Assembly (NCBI GenBank): GCA_002404095.1
Contig: DHJA01000216.1
Coordinates: 22,183 to 37,579, forward strand
Direction: 5' to 3'
Source: Planctomycetaceae bacterium UBA4732
Lineage (GTDB): Bacteria > Planctomycetota > Planctomycetia > Gemmatales > Gemmataceae
DNA length: 15,397 bases
In this document: positions 1-6,068 of the stretch, one piece after another
How positions within the stretch are numbered: the stretch's first letter is position 1
Layout: each line of letters opens with the position of its first letter
The notes under the pieces: generated by a model
Database searches by the model: none
Seen by the model: only the letters and a program-made list of their open reading frames with translations
Told to the model about the DNA's origin: nothing
Program-made: the position numbers and the translations under genes

Positions 1-68
1 CGAGCCGCGACCGTGAGGGAGCGGAGGCGTCACGCAACTCAAAACCGCTCCCTCACGGTCGCGGCTCG
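1..68. repeat. Perfect 24-bp inverted repeat (long intergenic hairpin)
   Basis: Arms at 1-24 and 45-68 are perfect reverse complements around a 20-nt A-rich spacer. The left arm may extend beyond the window edge. The hairpin starts 29 nt past the stop codon of the transglutaminase-like gene, which reads toward it, so it could act at the 3' end of that mRNA. The arm carries AGCC followed by the core CGTGAGGG, shared in form with the repeats at 10485-10565 and 13830-13890. What follows the hairpin on the minus strand lies outside the window, so a T tract cannot be checked. Confidence 0.9.
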
Positions 69-97
69 TCGATGTTGGCCTCTTAGGGAAGAGCCTC

Positions 98-1621
98 TCA
101 TTCTCCCGCCTCGACGCTCACGATTTCAATGGTCGTCTTCCCCAGTATACGATTCACCGGCAGAAGAGGCGTCAGCGATTCCATGTTATGCCAACTATTG
201 TCGGCCACTTTAAGGTGTTCCGCTCCGACGCCGCCCCGTCCCAACGTACCGTCCAGGCCGATCCAATGGCCGTCGATGCTTACTTCCGTCCACATGTGAA
301 AGCCGAAGTACGGCTTCGCCGCCTTCTCCACGTAGATCAGGCCTATCGCCGTGCGCGCGGGTACGCCTTCGGCCCGGCACAGGGCGGCAGTGAGCAGGGC
401 GTAACCGCGGCAGTCGCCGCGCAGGTCGCGCGCGACCTGACTGGCCGGCCCCAGCGCGGCGCCGTCGTCCGGACGCATATTCTGCTTCACCCACCGTTCG
501 ATGCGTAAAGCGATCTTCCAAGGGTCTTTTTCCGCGCCGACCGCCTTGCGCGCCAGTTCCTTCACCCGCGCTTCGTCGCTGTCGATGAAGTGACATGATT
601 CCAGATACTCCGCCGCGACGGACGCTGCGTTCTTCGCGACACCCGGCCGAATGGGGTGAACGTGCAATTCCAGGACGCCATCCTTGCCGGTGATCACGTC
701 CTGATGGCCGTCGCGCGCGAACGCCGTTTCTGGTTCGGGGTCGTCGCGCAGCGTAACACGGTAGACGGCGCCGCGCGTGGCGTACGGCCGTGGGATGATG
801 CGATTGAGGGGAATGAGGTTTTTCTGATTAAGGTCGGGCAGTCGTCCCGAGCCGCCGGCCGTCGCCAACTCGCGCGTCGTCCGCGTCAGGATCACCAAGC
901 CCAACCCTTCGAGTTCGATTTGCCTGCGCACCGGAATAAAGTCGCCGTCGAGCCACCAGACTTCGGTGGGCAGCTGCACAGGCACGCCCTGCGCCTCGAT
1001 CTTATCGGGCCGCAGTTCGACGCGCATCAGCGATTTGCGGCCGCCGGCCAATGGCACGGTCTCCGCGTCCTTGACCGCGACCTGGACCGGCACGACGGCG
1101 TTGAGCGTCGGCTGGTAGCTCGGGAAGGCGAAGCGACTGCCCGGCCCCGGCTTGCGATCCTGGAAGAGATGTTCGAGACGATGGACGCCGACGATTTCAT
1201 CGCTCCAGCGCAGGCGGCGGTCGATGCGGCCGCCGTCGATCTGGACGTGCATTCGGCCGTCTTCCAGTACACCGGAGAGCGCCACCTTCTGGGCCTGGTC
1301 CTGGTACTGACGCATGAAAACGCCGACCACTTCGCCGTCGGCCGTTTCCTCGTCGCCTCGCTCCATGCGCAACTGCATCGTGGCGTTGTGGCGCTTGAAC
1401 GTCAGTTCCAGCGCCACCGTCGCGCGCAGCCGCTTCTCGTCGCCTCCCACGTCGCGGACGGTGGTATGGACGGAGCCGATTTTAACGCCCTCAAGTTGGG
1501 CGGCTTCCCAAATCTCTTCGATAATCTTGTCGGCCTTGTCCGACGGCTTCGGCGCGTCCCCCTTGGCGGTCAGCGGGCCGAGGAGCAGAAATCCCGCCAA
1601 CCATCCGAAACGCCTGTACAT
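98..1621 (-). CDS. Exported transglutaminase-like (Cys-His-Asp) domain protein
   Basis: This encodes a 507-residue protein. The start was chosen at 1621 because GGGAG lies 8 nt upstream and the next 23 residues form a typical signal peptide (MYRR, hydrophobic FGWLAGFLLLG, then a small-residue site). An upstream in-frame ATG at 1669 would put 16 hydrophilic residues in front of the signal. The C-terminal third is a transglutaminase-like fold with a full triad: Cys404 in RGDCRGYALL, His442 in FGFHMWTEV and Asp457 in WIGLDGT. The rest (about residues 25-320) is beta-rich with no family I recognise. Such bacterial proteins are usually cysteine proteases or amidases rather than true cross-linking enzymes; the substrate is unknown. 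It probably acts in the periplasm or at the envelope. It is transcribed alone or after the small membrane protein at 1760-2110 (138-nt gap). Confidence 0.88.
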   Translation of the reverse strand: MYRRFGWLAGFLLLGPLTAKGDAPKPSDKADKIIEEIWEAAQLEGVKIGSVHTTVRDVGGDEKRLRATVALELTFKRHNATMQLRMERGDEETADGEVVGVFMRQYQDQAQKVALSGVLEDGRMHVQIDGGRIDRRLRWSDEIVGVHRLEHLFQDRKPGPGSRFAFPSYQPTLNAVVPVQVAVKDAETVPLAGGRKSLMRVELRPDKIEAQGVPVQLPTEVWWLDGDFIPVRRQIELEGLGLVILTRTTRELATAGGSGRLPDLNQKNLIPLNRIIPRPYATRGAVYRVTLRDDPEPETAFARDGHQDVITGKDGVLELHVHPIRPGVAKNAASVAAEYLESCHFIDSDEARVKELARKAVGAEKDPWKIALRIERWVKQNMRPDDGAALGPASQVARDLRGDCRGYALLTAALCRAEGVPARTAIGLIYVEKAAKPYFGFHMWTEVSIDGHWIGLDGTLGRGGVGAEHLKVADNSWHNMESLTPLLPVNRILGKTTIEIVSVEAGE

Positions 1622-1759
1622 GTTCTCATCTCCCGGCGCCCAAACTCGAACCGGCGGCCGTCCAGGCAAGGATACCCGCCGAGATAGGAGAATTATCGGC
1701 GGAATGCGATGAAGAAACGAAGGCGATGCGATGCGCGGGACGGAATACGCCGAAGGCGC

Positions 1760-2110
1760 TCAGGGCGCCGGCGCGTTTGGCGGCGGATCGATGGGATGAG
1801 ACTCCGGCCCAGGCGGCCCCTCGGTGAAGTTGAACTGCGGGTCGGTCGGCTGTTTCGGTCGTCCCTCAAGGCTATGCCTGTGTCGGCGCGCCTCCAAGGC
1901 GGCCGCGAGGGAGTTTTGCGACTGTCGCCGGGGCCGCAACCACCAGCGTATCACGTTATAACCGCATAGCAGCAGCGCCAGCCAAGCCGGCGAGAACTTT
2001 ACGCCCCCTAGAGGAATGACCGGCAGCACGTCGCCCTTAGTCCAAGTCGTGGCCAGCCAGCCGACGCCAACCACGAACCAGACGACCGCCAGAATCAAGT
2101 TCATATTCAT
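1760..2110 (-). CDS. Small two-helix membrane protein of unknown function
   Basis: The protein has 116 residues. The start at 2110 (MNMNLILAVV) is preferred because GAGG lies 6 nt upstream and the first membrane helix follows at once; the longer frame from 2242 adds 44 Arg-rich residues that look like noncoding sequence. Helix 1 covers about residues 5-22 and helix 2 about 40-58, joined by a short loop with TKGDVLPVIPLGG. A basic stretch (RPRRQ) after helix 2 suggests a cytoplasmic C-terminal tail, which is Pro-rich and contains DPQFNFTEGPPG. I do not recognise a named family. It is divergent from the RraA-like gene across a 146-nt gap. Coding status rests on the helices, the ribosome site and the length. 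Confidence 0.65.
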   Translation of the reverse strand: MNMNLILAVVWFVVGVGWLATTWTKGDVLPVIPLGGVKFSPAWLALLLCGYNVIRWWLRPRRQSQNSLAAALEARRHRHSLEGRPKQPTDPQFNFTEGPPGPESHPIDPPPNAPAP

Positions 2111-2212
2111 GTCGCGCCTCGCGCCGCAAGAGGTCCGCTCGTCGTTGGCTGTATTGTCGCCCGGCGTACACCGCTTGGCAACCCGCCGCCGCGCCGTAGG
2201 ATGCCGCCGTAG

Positions 2213-2231
2213 GGGCGGGGCCTCCCCGCCC
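2213..2231 (+). promoter_or_regulatory. GC-rich hairpin in the leader of the RraA-like gene
   Basis: An 8-bp G+C stem (2213-2220 with 2224-2231) closes a 3-nt loop, 25 nt upstream of the start codon at 2257. It would form in mRNA starting upstream and could affect ribosome access or mark an upstream transcript end. No T tract follows. A regulatory role is inference. Confidence 0.35.
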
Positions 2232-2256
2232 TTCGACCCCAAACCCCGAGGCCGTC

Positions 2257-2994
2257 ATGCCAGGCTTTCACGCCGTTCCCGCCGCCGACCTAGACCTACT
2301 CCGTCGTTACGACACTCCAACGATCTGTAATGTCGTTGAATTGTTCGACATCCGGCCGCGCACCGCCGGATACATGGACGGCCGCATCCAAGCGTGTTTC
2401 CCACGCTTTCCGCCCGTCGTCGGCTATGCCAGCACTGCGACGTTCCGCTCCGCGGCCGCGCCGCGCACCGGCGACGTATACTCCGGCATCGCCGAACAGG
2501 CGGCGTCGTTCGCCGAGCTGCCGGGGCCGGCCGTGGTGGTCTTTCAGGACCTGGACGACCCGCCGGCGGCGGCCGTGTTCGGCGAAGTGATGTGTACCAC
2601 CTACAAAGCGTTCGGCGCCGTCGGTCTGATAACGAACGGCGCCGGCCGTGATCTGGATCAGGTCGAGGCGATCGGATTCCCAGTCTTCACGGGCGGGACG
2701 ATGTGCGCCCACGGCTACTGTCACATCCCCGAGATAAACGAGTCGGTTCGCGTTGGCGGCGTGGTCATTCATCCCGGCGACCTCCTGCATGCGGATCGCA
2801 ACGGCGTGACGACTATCCCCAACGGCATTGCGTCGGCCGTGGCCCTGGCATGTGTGGAGTACGTCGCGGCGGAGACGGTGGTGCTGGAATACCTGCGAGC
2901 GGGCCAGATCGACCCGAAAGGCTACGCGGCGGCGCGCAACGAATGCCATGACCGCATTGAGGCGTTGAGCGCGAAATTACGCCGAAAGGGGTAG
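2257..2994 (+). CDS. RraA family protein (HMG/CHA aldolase-like fold)
   Basis: The 245-residue protein starts at 2257, with GAGG 5 nt upstream. It has the family landmarks: GEV at 109-111, the active-site stretch ITNGAGRDLDQV with Arg131-Asp132, then FPVFTGG at 141-147, and HPGDLLHADRNGVTTIP at 172-188. In the RraA/HMG-aldolase superfamily the Arg binds substrate and the Asp helps hold a divalent metal; members cleave 4-hydroxy-4-methyl-2-oxoglutarate or related acids, or (true RraA) inhibit RNase E. Old annotations as a demethylmenaquinone methyltransferase are wrong for this fold. The protein is longer than E. coli RraA (about 160 residues), with extra sequence at both ends including a helical C-terminal tail after residue 205. 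That fits an enzyme more than an RNase E regulator. Substrate unknown. Confidence 0.85.
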   Translation: MPGFHAVPAADLDLLRRYDTPTICNVVELFDIRPRTAGYMDGRIQACFPRFPPVVGYASTATFRSAAAPRTGDVYSGIAEQAASFAELPGPAVVVFQDLDDPPAAAVFGEVMCTTYKAFGAVGLITNGAGRDLDQVEAIGFPVFTGGTMCAHGYCHIPEINESVRVGGVVIHPGDLLHADRNGVTTIPNGIASAVALACVEYVAAETVVLEYLRAGQIDPKGYAAARNECHDRIEALSAKLRRKG

Positions 2995-3003
2995 GACAAG
3001 CGG

Positions 3004-3015
3004 CCAAGCGCTTGG
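3004..3015. promoter_or_regulatory. 12-nt perfect palindrome, possible operator
   Basis: CCAAGCGCTTGG is a perfect palindrome 58 nt upstream of the first antitoxin-like gene (3074) and just after the RraA-like stop codon. Toxin-antitoxin operons are commonly autoregulated at such palindromes. The assignment rests on position and symmetry only. Confidence 0.3.
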
Positions 3016-3073
3016 AAAGAAAGGCGGAAAGAAGGTTCAAAGTAGGTGGGGTTTTCTCCTACAGGAACAGTTC

Positions 3074-3292
3074 ATGAATGACGCCACTAAGCATCGGGAA
3101 GTCGAGGTTGAACTGCAACCGGGCGAGAAGTTGAAACTGCCGCCGGGGCTGGTTGACAGCGTGGGGGCGGGACGTGGGCGGATCACCGTGGAACCGGGGG
3201 AGGACGCCGGCGCCGTTCGCAGGCGCGCCGCCTTCCTGGCCGGTTATGCCGCCGAGGATGAGGGTCTGTACGATGACGATGCGGGCCGGTGA
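3074..3292 (+). CDS. Small antitoxin-like protein upstream of a MazF remnant
   Basis: The 72-residue protein is strongly acidic toward its end. Its start at 3074 has AGGA 7 nt upstream. A short beta-like N-terminal half (VEVELQPGEKLKLPPGLVD) precedes a C-terminal tail, FLAGYAAEDEGLYDDD. That kind of tail fits an antitoxin segment that wraps a MazF-type toxin. The last 20 nt overlap the start of a MazF/PemK fragment, the usual antitoxin-toxin arrangement. I do not recognise a named DNA-binding domain. The gene is intact although its partner is truncated, so it may now be an orphan repressor or on the way out. Confidence 0.65.
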   Translation: MNDATKHREVEVELQPGEKLKLPPGLVDSVGAGRGRITVEPGEDAGAVRRRAAFLAGYAAEDEGLYDDDAGR

Positions 3293-3353
3293 GCTTTGGC
3301 TCGCCGATATTCCGTTCACCAAGGGAAGCGCGGAAGCACGGCTTGTAGGGTAG
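3273..3353 (+). pseudogene. Truncated MazF/PemK-type toxin fragment
   Basis: An ATG at 3273, inside the upstream antitoxin gene, opens a frame reading MTMRAGELWLADIPFTKGS, which matches the N-terminal strand of MazF/PemK-family endoribonucleases (GEIWLADLPFTDGS type). Full-length members have about 110-120 residues; this frame stops after 26 residues at 3351-3353. The following 50 nt to the next gene show no continuation of the toxin in any frame, so the core and C-terminal region appear deleted. It cannot make a working toxin. A sequencing error would not explain the missing downstream sequence. Confidence 0.75.
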
Positions 3354-3403
3354 ATTGAAGCGGGGTAAACTGAAGAAAAGTTTCAGGCCGAAAGGACGGC
3401 GGA

Positions 3404-3688
3404 ATGGAGTTGCGCTTCTGGAACGATGCGGAGACCGGACTACCCCATCTTTACGATCACGGCGTGACAGAAGAAGAAGTGCGACAGATCCTGAGTCGGC
3501 CGGGAGAAGACTTCCCTGGGCGTGATCGTTCCCGGATACGCCTCAGTCAGACGGATGCGGGGCGATATCTGCAGGTTGTTTACGTGCCCGACGCGGACGG
3601 TCATGGAGCGTTCGTCGTTACAGCCTACGACTTGACACCCAAGGGGCGGCGAGCTTTCCGCGGACGCCAACGGAGAAAAAAGAAATGA
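3404..3688 (+). CDS. DUF4258/BrnT-like putative toxin
   Basis: The 94-residue protein opens with RFWNDAETGLPHLYDHGVTE, followed by EEEVRQIL, then RIRLSQTDAGRYLQVVYV and VVTAYDLTPKGRRAFRGRQRRKK. This order (a short beta-helix-beta start with a His-Gly-Val motif, a GR.L.VVY strand, VVTAY, then a basic tail) fits DUF4258/BrnT-like small ribonuclease-fold toxins. The basic tail could bind RNA. It lies upstream of its presumed antitoxin with a 4-nt overlap (ATGA at 3685-3688), the toxin-first order also seen in BrnTA and HigBA. The reading frame looks intact. Toxicity and target are inference; DUF4258 versus BrnT cannot be settled by eye. Confidence 0.75.
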   Translation: MELRFWNDAETGLPHLYDHGVTEEEVRQILSRPGEDFPGRDRSRIRLSQTDAGRYLQVVYVPDADGHGAFVVTAYDLTPKGRRAFRGRQRRKKK

Positions 3689-3894
3689 CCAAGAAAAAAA
3701 AGCAGCCGTACCCGGAAGGGTGGGATGAGGAACGAGTCCGAAAGCTCGCGGAATACTACGACAATCAAACCGAAGACGAACAAGTCGCGGAACACGAAGC
3801 CGCATTGCGGGCTGTGGGGAACACCATCGTGGTCGTGCCGACCGAGTTAGTCCCCGAGATCGTCAAGCTCATCAGCAAGAAACAGCCTGCATGA
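3685..3894 (+). CDS. Antitoxin partner of the DUF4258/BrnT-like toxin
   Basis: The 69-residue protein starts in a 4-nt overlap with the upstream toxin gene, so translation is probably coupled. It begins with a Lys-rich patch (MTKKKKQPYPEGWDEERV), continues with an acidic helical middle (NQTEDEQVAEHEAALRA) and ends with VVVPTELVPEIVKLISKK. The acidic middle suits neutralisation of the Arg/Lys-rich toxin. I see no clear helix-turn-helix or ribbon-helix-helix domain, so DNA binding is unproven. A short GC hairpin followed by five T residues lies immediately after the stop codon, suggesting the pair is a self-contained transcription unit. Confidence 0.7.
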   Translation: MTKKKKQPYPEGWDEERVRKLAEYYDNQTEDEQVAEHEAALRAVGNTIVVVPTELVPEIVKLISKKQPA

Positions 3895-3896
3895 CG

Positions 3897-3911
3897 AGGC
3901 GGCGCCTTTTT
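3897..3911 (+). terminator. Short hairpin plus T5, weak intrinsic terminator
   Basis: A 4-bp stem AGGC/GCCT (3897-3900 with 3904-3907) is followed by a run of five T residues, 3 nt after the antitoxin stop codon. The stem is short, so termination may be partial. Confidence 0.35.
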
Positions 3912-3975
3912 CTTGGGCAAAACAAGGCGATCTGGAGTAGTAGAGATAGAATATCTACAGCCCCGAGGGACCGCC

Positions 3976-4254
3976 ATGAACGCTATCCGCATCCGCAAGA
4001 CCATCGACTCTGATACACTCCACCTCCCGGAGTTGAAGGACATGATCGGCCGCACTGTCGAAATCATCATCTTGGAAGAACCTACCGCGACCATTGTGCC
4101 GTCAGGTTTCGTTCCGGGTAACGGCGACTGGGACGCGCTGCTTGTCGCTGCCCAACAACTTCAGGACTACGACTACCAGGCTCAAATTGATCAGGATGCT
4201 TGCGATATCCGCGCTGCCGAGGTGACAGATCGAGTGGGACGGGAAATAAGATAA
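3976..4254 (+). CDS. Antitoxin-like small protein without an adjacent toxin
   Basis: The start at 3976 is chosen because GAGGG lies 7 nt upstream and the conserved-looking domain starts there, giving 92 residues; an upstream ATG at 3913 adds 21 residues with no ribosome site. The N-terminal half, IRIRKTIDSDTLHLPELKD followed by MIGRTVEIIILEE, resembles short beta-strand antitoxin domains that control an element and end in an acidic strand. The remainder (GNGDWDALLVAAQQLQDYDYQ) is acidic and helical. No toxin gene follows: the next 114 nt are noncoding and the next gene is another antitoxin. It may be a solitary regulator or the survivor of a lost pair. Function is inferred from form and neighbourhood only. 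Confidence 0.65.
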   Translation: MNAIRIRKTIDSDTLHLPELKDMIGRTVEIIILEEPTATIVPSGFVPGNGDWDALLVAAQQLQDYDYQAQIDQDACDIRAAEVTDRVGREIR

Positions 4255-4278
4255 GTGGTCCTACAGCCCGCCTGTTAT

Positions 4279-4292
4279 GGGCGGATCCGCCC
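4279..4292. promoter_or_regulatory. 14-nt perfect palindrome, possible operator
   Basis: GGGCGGATCCGCCC is perfectly self-complementary and sits in the 114-nt gap upstream of the antitoxin of the VapC pair. Its position suits an autoregulatory operator or a hairpin ending the previous transcript. There is no T tract. No binding evidence beyond symmetry. Confidence 0.3.
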
Positions 4293-4368
4293 GGCGTTTC
4301 GTGCCTGGTGTTCGCCGGCCCATCGACTACAATGAGCTACGCGGGCAGTAAGGATGATGGAGAAATTT

Positions 4369-4608
4369 ATGACTTTTCAAGGGCACATGAAAAACGGCGT
4401 GGTACACTTGGACGATGGCGTAACGCTGCCTGAAGGAGCGGCGGTTCGGGTGGAACTAACGCTGGCGCGCTCCAACGCGCCGGCGACCGAGGAAACGCCC
4501 ACACTGTATGACAGTCTCGAACCATTCATCGGGAAAGCGGAAGGTCTGCCGGCGGACATGTCGATCAACCTGGATCACTACCTTTACGGTACGCCCAAGC
4601 GCGCATGA
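4369..4608 (+). CDS. Antitoxin of a VapBC-like pair
   Basis: The start at 4369 has GGAG exactly 6 nt upstream; the two earlier ATGs at 4354 and 4357 lack a usable ribosome site. The 79-residue product begins MTFQGHMKNGVVHLDDGVTL and continues PEGAAVRVELTL, a short beta-barrel domain of the kind seen in AbrB-like/DUF104-type antitoxins. After a linker come TLYDSLEPFIGKAEGLPADM and a tail ending DHYLYGTPKRA, which probably contacts the toxin. Its stop overlaps the PIN-domain gene start (ATGA at 4605-4608), so the two were translated as a coupled pair. The antitoxin frame is intact although the toxin frame is broken. Confidence 0.75.
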   Translation: MTFQGHMKNGVVHLDDGVTLPEGAAVRVELTLARSNAPATEETPTLYDSLEPFIGKAEGLPADMSINLDHYLYGTPKRA

Positions 4609-4999
4609 AACCAGTCTTTGCCGATACTTCCTTTTACGTTGCCCTCTTCAGTCCCGGCGATGTGCATCACGATAAAGCCGGCCGCCTGGCTCGAGAACTT
4701 CGTCGCGCGGTCGTGGTTACGGAGTACGTGCTGGTGGAATTGCCCGGCCCAGTTTCCGCAACCTATTCGTCGATTTGCAGCCCAAGCTGAGGGCCAATCC
4801 TAACATCACGATAACGGCGGCGTCTGCCGAGTTGTTCGAGCGCGGCTGCAGGCTGTATGCCGACCGCCCTGACAAGGATTGGTCGCTCACTGACTGTATT
4901 TCCTTCGTTGTAATGGAAGAGAAAGCTATCACCGAGGCGCTGACCGCCGACCACCATTTCGAGCAAGCGGGATTCAATGCACTCCTGTTGAAGCCGTGA
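4605..4999 (+). pseudogene. VapC-like PIN-domain toxin broken by a frameshift
   Basis: The first frame (from 4605) reads MKPVFADTSFYVALFSPGDV and on through VVVTEYVLVEL, the N-terminal half of a PIN nuclease with its first acid (Asp7) and second acid (Glu45). It then runs off and stops at 4788-4790. From about 4757 a second frame continues the same protein: RNLFVDLQPKLRANPNI, then RPDKDWSLTDCISFVVM and TADHHFEQAGF, supplying the C-terminal acids. The switch falls between 4743 and 4759, where homologous PIN proteins would have somewhat more sequence, so a small deletion of non-multiple-of-three length is likely. PIN nucleases cleave RNA with a metal-binding acid cluster. All acids survive but in two frames, so the gene should be inactive unless the frame is restored. 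Confidence 0.8.
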
Positions 5000-5042
5000 A
5001 TCCGCGAATCCTGCTCGACCTCAAAGACTAGACCTGCGCCTC

Positions 5043-5882
5043 TCAATCAAAATAGCGGAAGCGCAGGATACACAAAAACGCGCTGATCGCATCCTTGAAG
5101 CCGATCTTCTTGCCCTCCTCATAGGTGCGGCCCGAATAGCTAATCGGCGTCTCGTAGACGCGCCACGCCGGCTTGCGCTTGCGGGCGATCTTGGCCGTGA
5201 TCTCCGGCTCGAAACCGAAGCGGTTCGACTTGATCGCGATGCCTTGCAAGACTTCGCGGCGGAAGACCTTGTAGCAGGTCTCCATGTCGGTCAGGTTCAG
5301 GTTCGTAAACAAATTCGACAGCAGCGTCAGCCCCTTGTTGCCGATGTAATGCCAGAAATACAACACGCGATGGGTGTCGCCGATGAAGCGCGAGCCGTAA
5401 ACCACGTCGGCCTTGTTCTCGATGATCGGCTGGATCAGCCGCGGGTACTCGGCCGGGTCGTACTCCAGGTCGGCGTCCTGGACGATGATCGCGTCGCCGG
5501 TCGCCTGGCGGAAACCTTCGCGCAGGGCCGCCCCTTTGCCTTGGTTATGCGGCTGGTAGAAGACGCGGAGATCGCCCTCGGCCTCCAACTCCTTGAGGAC
5601 GGTTCGGGTGTCGTCCGTGCTGCAATCTTCGACAATGATGATCTCTTTAGGGATCGGCACGGCCCGGACGCGCCGCACCACTTCGCGGATCCAGCGCTCT
5701 TCGTTGTAAACCGGAATGACCACCGACAGCTTAAAGCCGTCTGGGATGGCATAGACGCCGAGCTGGCGGCAGGCCGGTTCGCCGAGGAGGCGATGGAGCA
5801 GGGCCAGCCGATCCGCCGGCGTCTGCGGGTCTTGGAGCGCGGGGCCGTTGGCCGCGTGGGCGCCGTGGGTGTGAAGGATCAT
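5043..5882 (-). CDS. GT2 glycosyltransferase, dolichyl-phosphate-sugar synthase type
   Basis: The 279-residue start at 5882 is preferred because GAGGA lies just upstream; the frame stays open to an ATG at 5930, but those extra codons are mostly a 9-bp tandem repeat. The GT-A fold is clear: [10 protein letters not shown] at about 53-62, VEDCSTDDT at 84-92, [12 protein letters not shown] at 113-124, and the metal/nucleotide site QDADLEYDP at 135-143, followed by VVYGSRF. Late motifs include [13 protein letters not shown] and [10 protein letters not shown]. There is no C-terminal membrane segment, so this is the soluble DPM1-like form, which moves a sugar from a nucleotide to a polyprenyl phosphate. 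The exact sugar is unknown. It is divergent from a sugar-type aminotransferase, pointing to surface glycan synthesis. Confidence 0.88.
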   Translation of the reverse strand: MILHTHGAHAANGPALQDPQTPADRLALLHRLLGEPACRQLGVYAIPDGFKLSVVIPVYNEERWIREVVRRVRAVPIPKEIIIVEDCSTDDTRTVLKELEAEGDLRVFYQPHNQGKGAALREGFRQATGDAIIVQDADLEYDPAEYPRLIQPIIENKADVVYGSRFIGDTHRVLYFWHYIGNKGLTLLSNLFTNLNLTDMETCYKVFRREVLQGIAIKSNRFGFEPEITAKIARKRKPAWRVYETPISYSGRTYEEGKKIGFKDAISAFLCILRFRYFD

Positions 5883-5901
5883 CTTCGCTTCCTCGCCGGT
5901 C

Positions 5902-5934
5902 ATAGGACTTATAGGACTTATAGGACTCATAGGG
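5902..5934. repeat. Tandem 9-bp repeat, three copies plus a partial
   Basis: ATAGGACTT occurs at 5902-5910 and 5911-5919, ATAGGACTC at 5920-5928, and a partial copy ATAGGG follows. The tract lies just upstream of the preferred GT2 start, in its leader. If translation instead begins at 5930 the tract encodes Ser-Pro-Ile repeats. The 9-bp unit is three codons, so changes in copy number would not shift the frame. Confidence 0.85.
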
Positions 5935-6068
5935 CGTCAGCGCCCGACGGTCAAGGCGAATAGGGCGGGCTTGACATTCCCAGCTTGCGAACATACCGTA
6001 AGGGGCCGCGAAGCGGCGGCACGGAGGCCGCCGGACGGTCGAGTCCACTGGCTGAACGGAGTCGGCGC

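Noticed and set aside
656..1687. A 343-codon open frame on the plus strand
   Set aside because: It lies antisense to the transglutaminase-like gene and has the His/Arg/Ala-rich composition typical of a shadow frame in GC-rich DNA; no domain motif.
2257..2994. Annotation as demethylmenaquinone methyltransferase
   Set aside because: This is a known historical misnaming of the RraA fold; no SAM-binding motif is present.
3074..4999. A new defence system in the small-gene patch
   Set aside because: Every recognisable piece fits toxin-antitoxin families, and there is no effector, sensor or helicase-like gene; decay is the simpler reading.
5244..5963. A 239-codon plus-strand open frame
   Set aside because: It is antisense to the GT2 gene and spans the tandem repeat; composition is that of a shadow.
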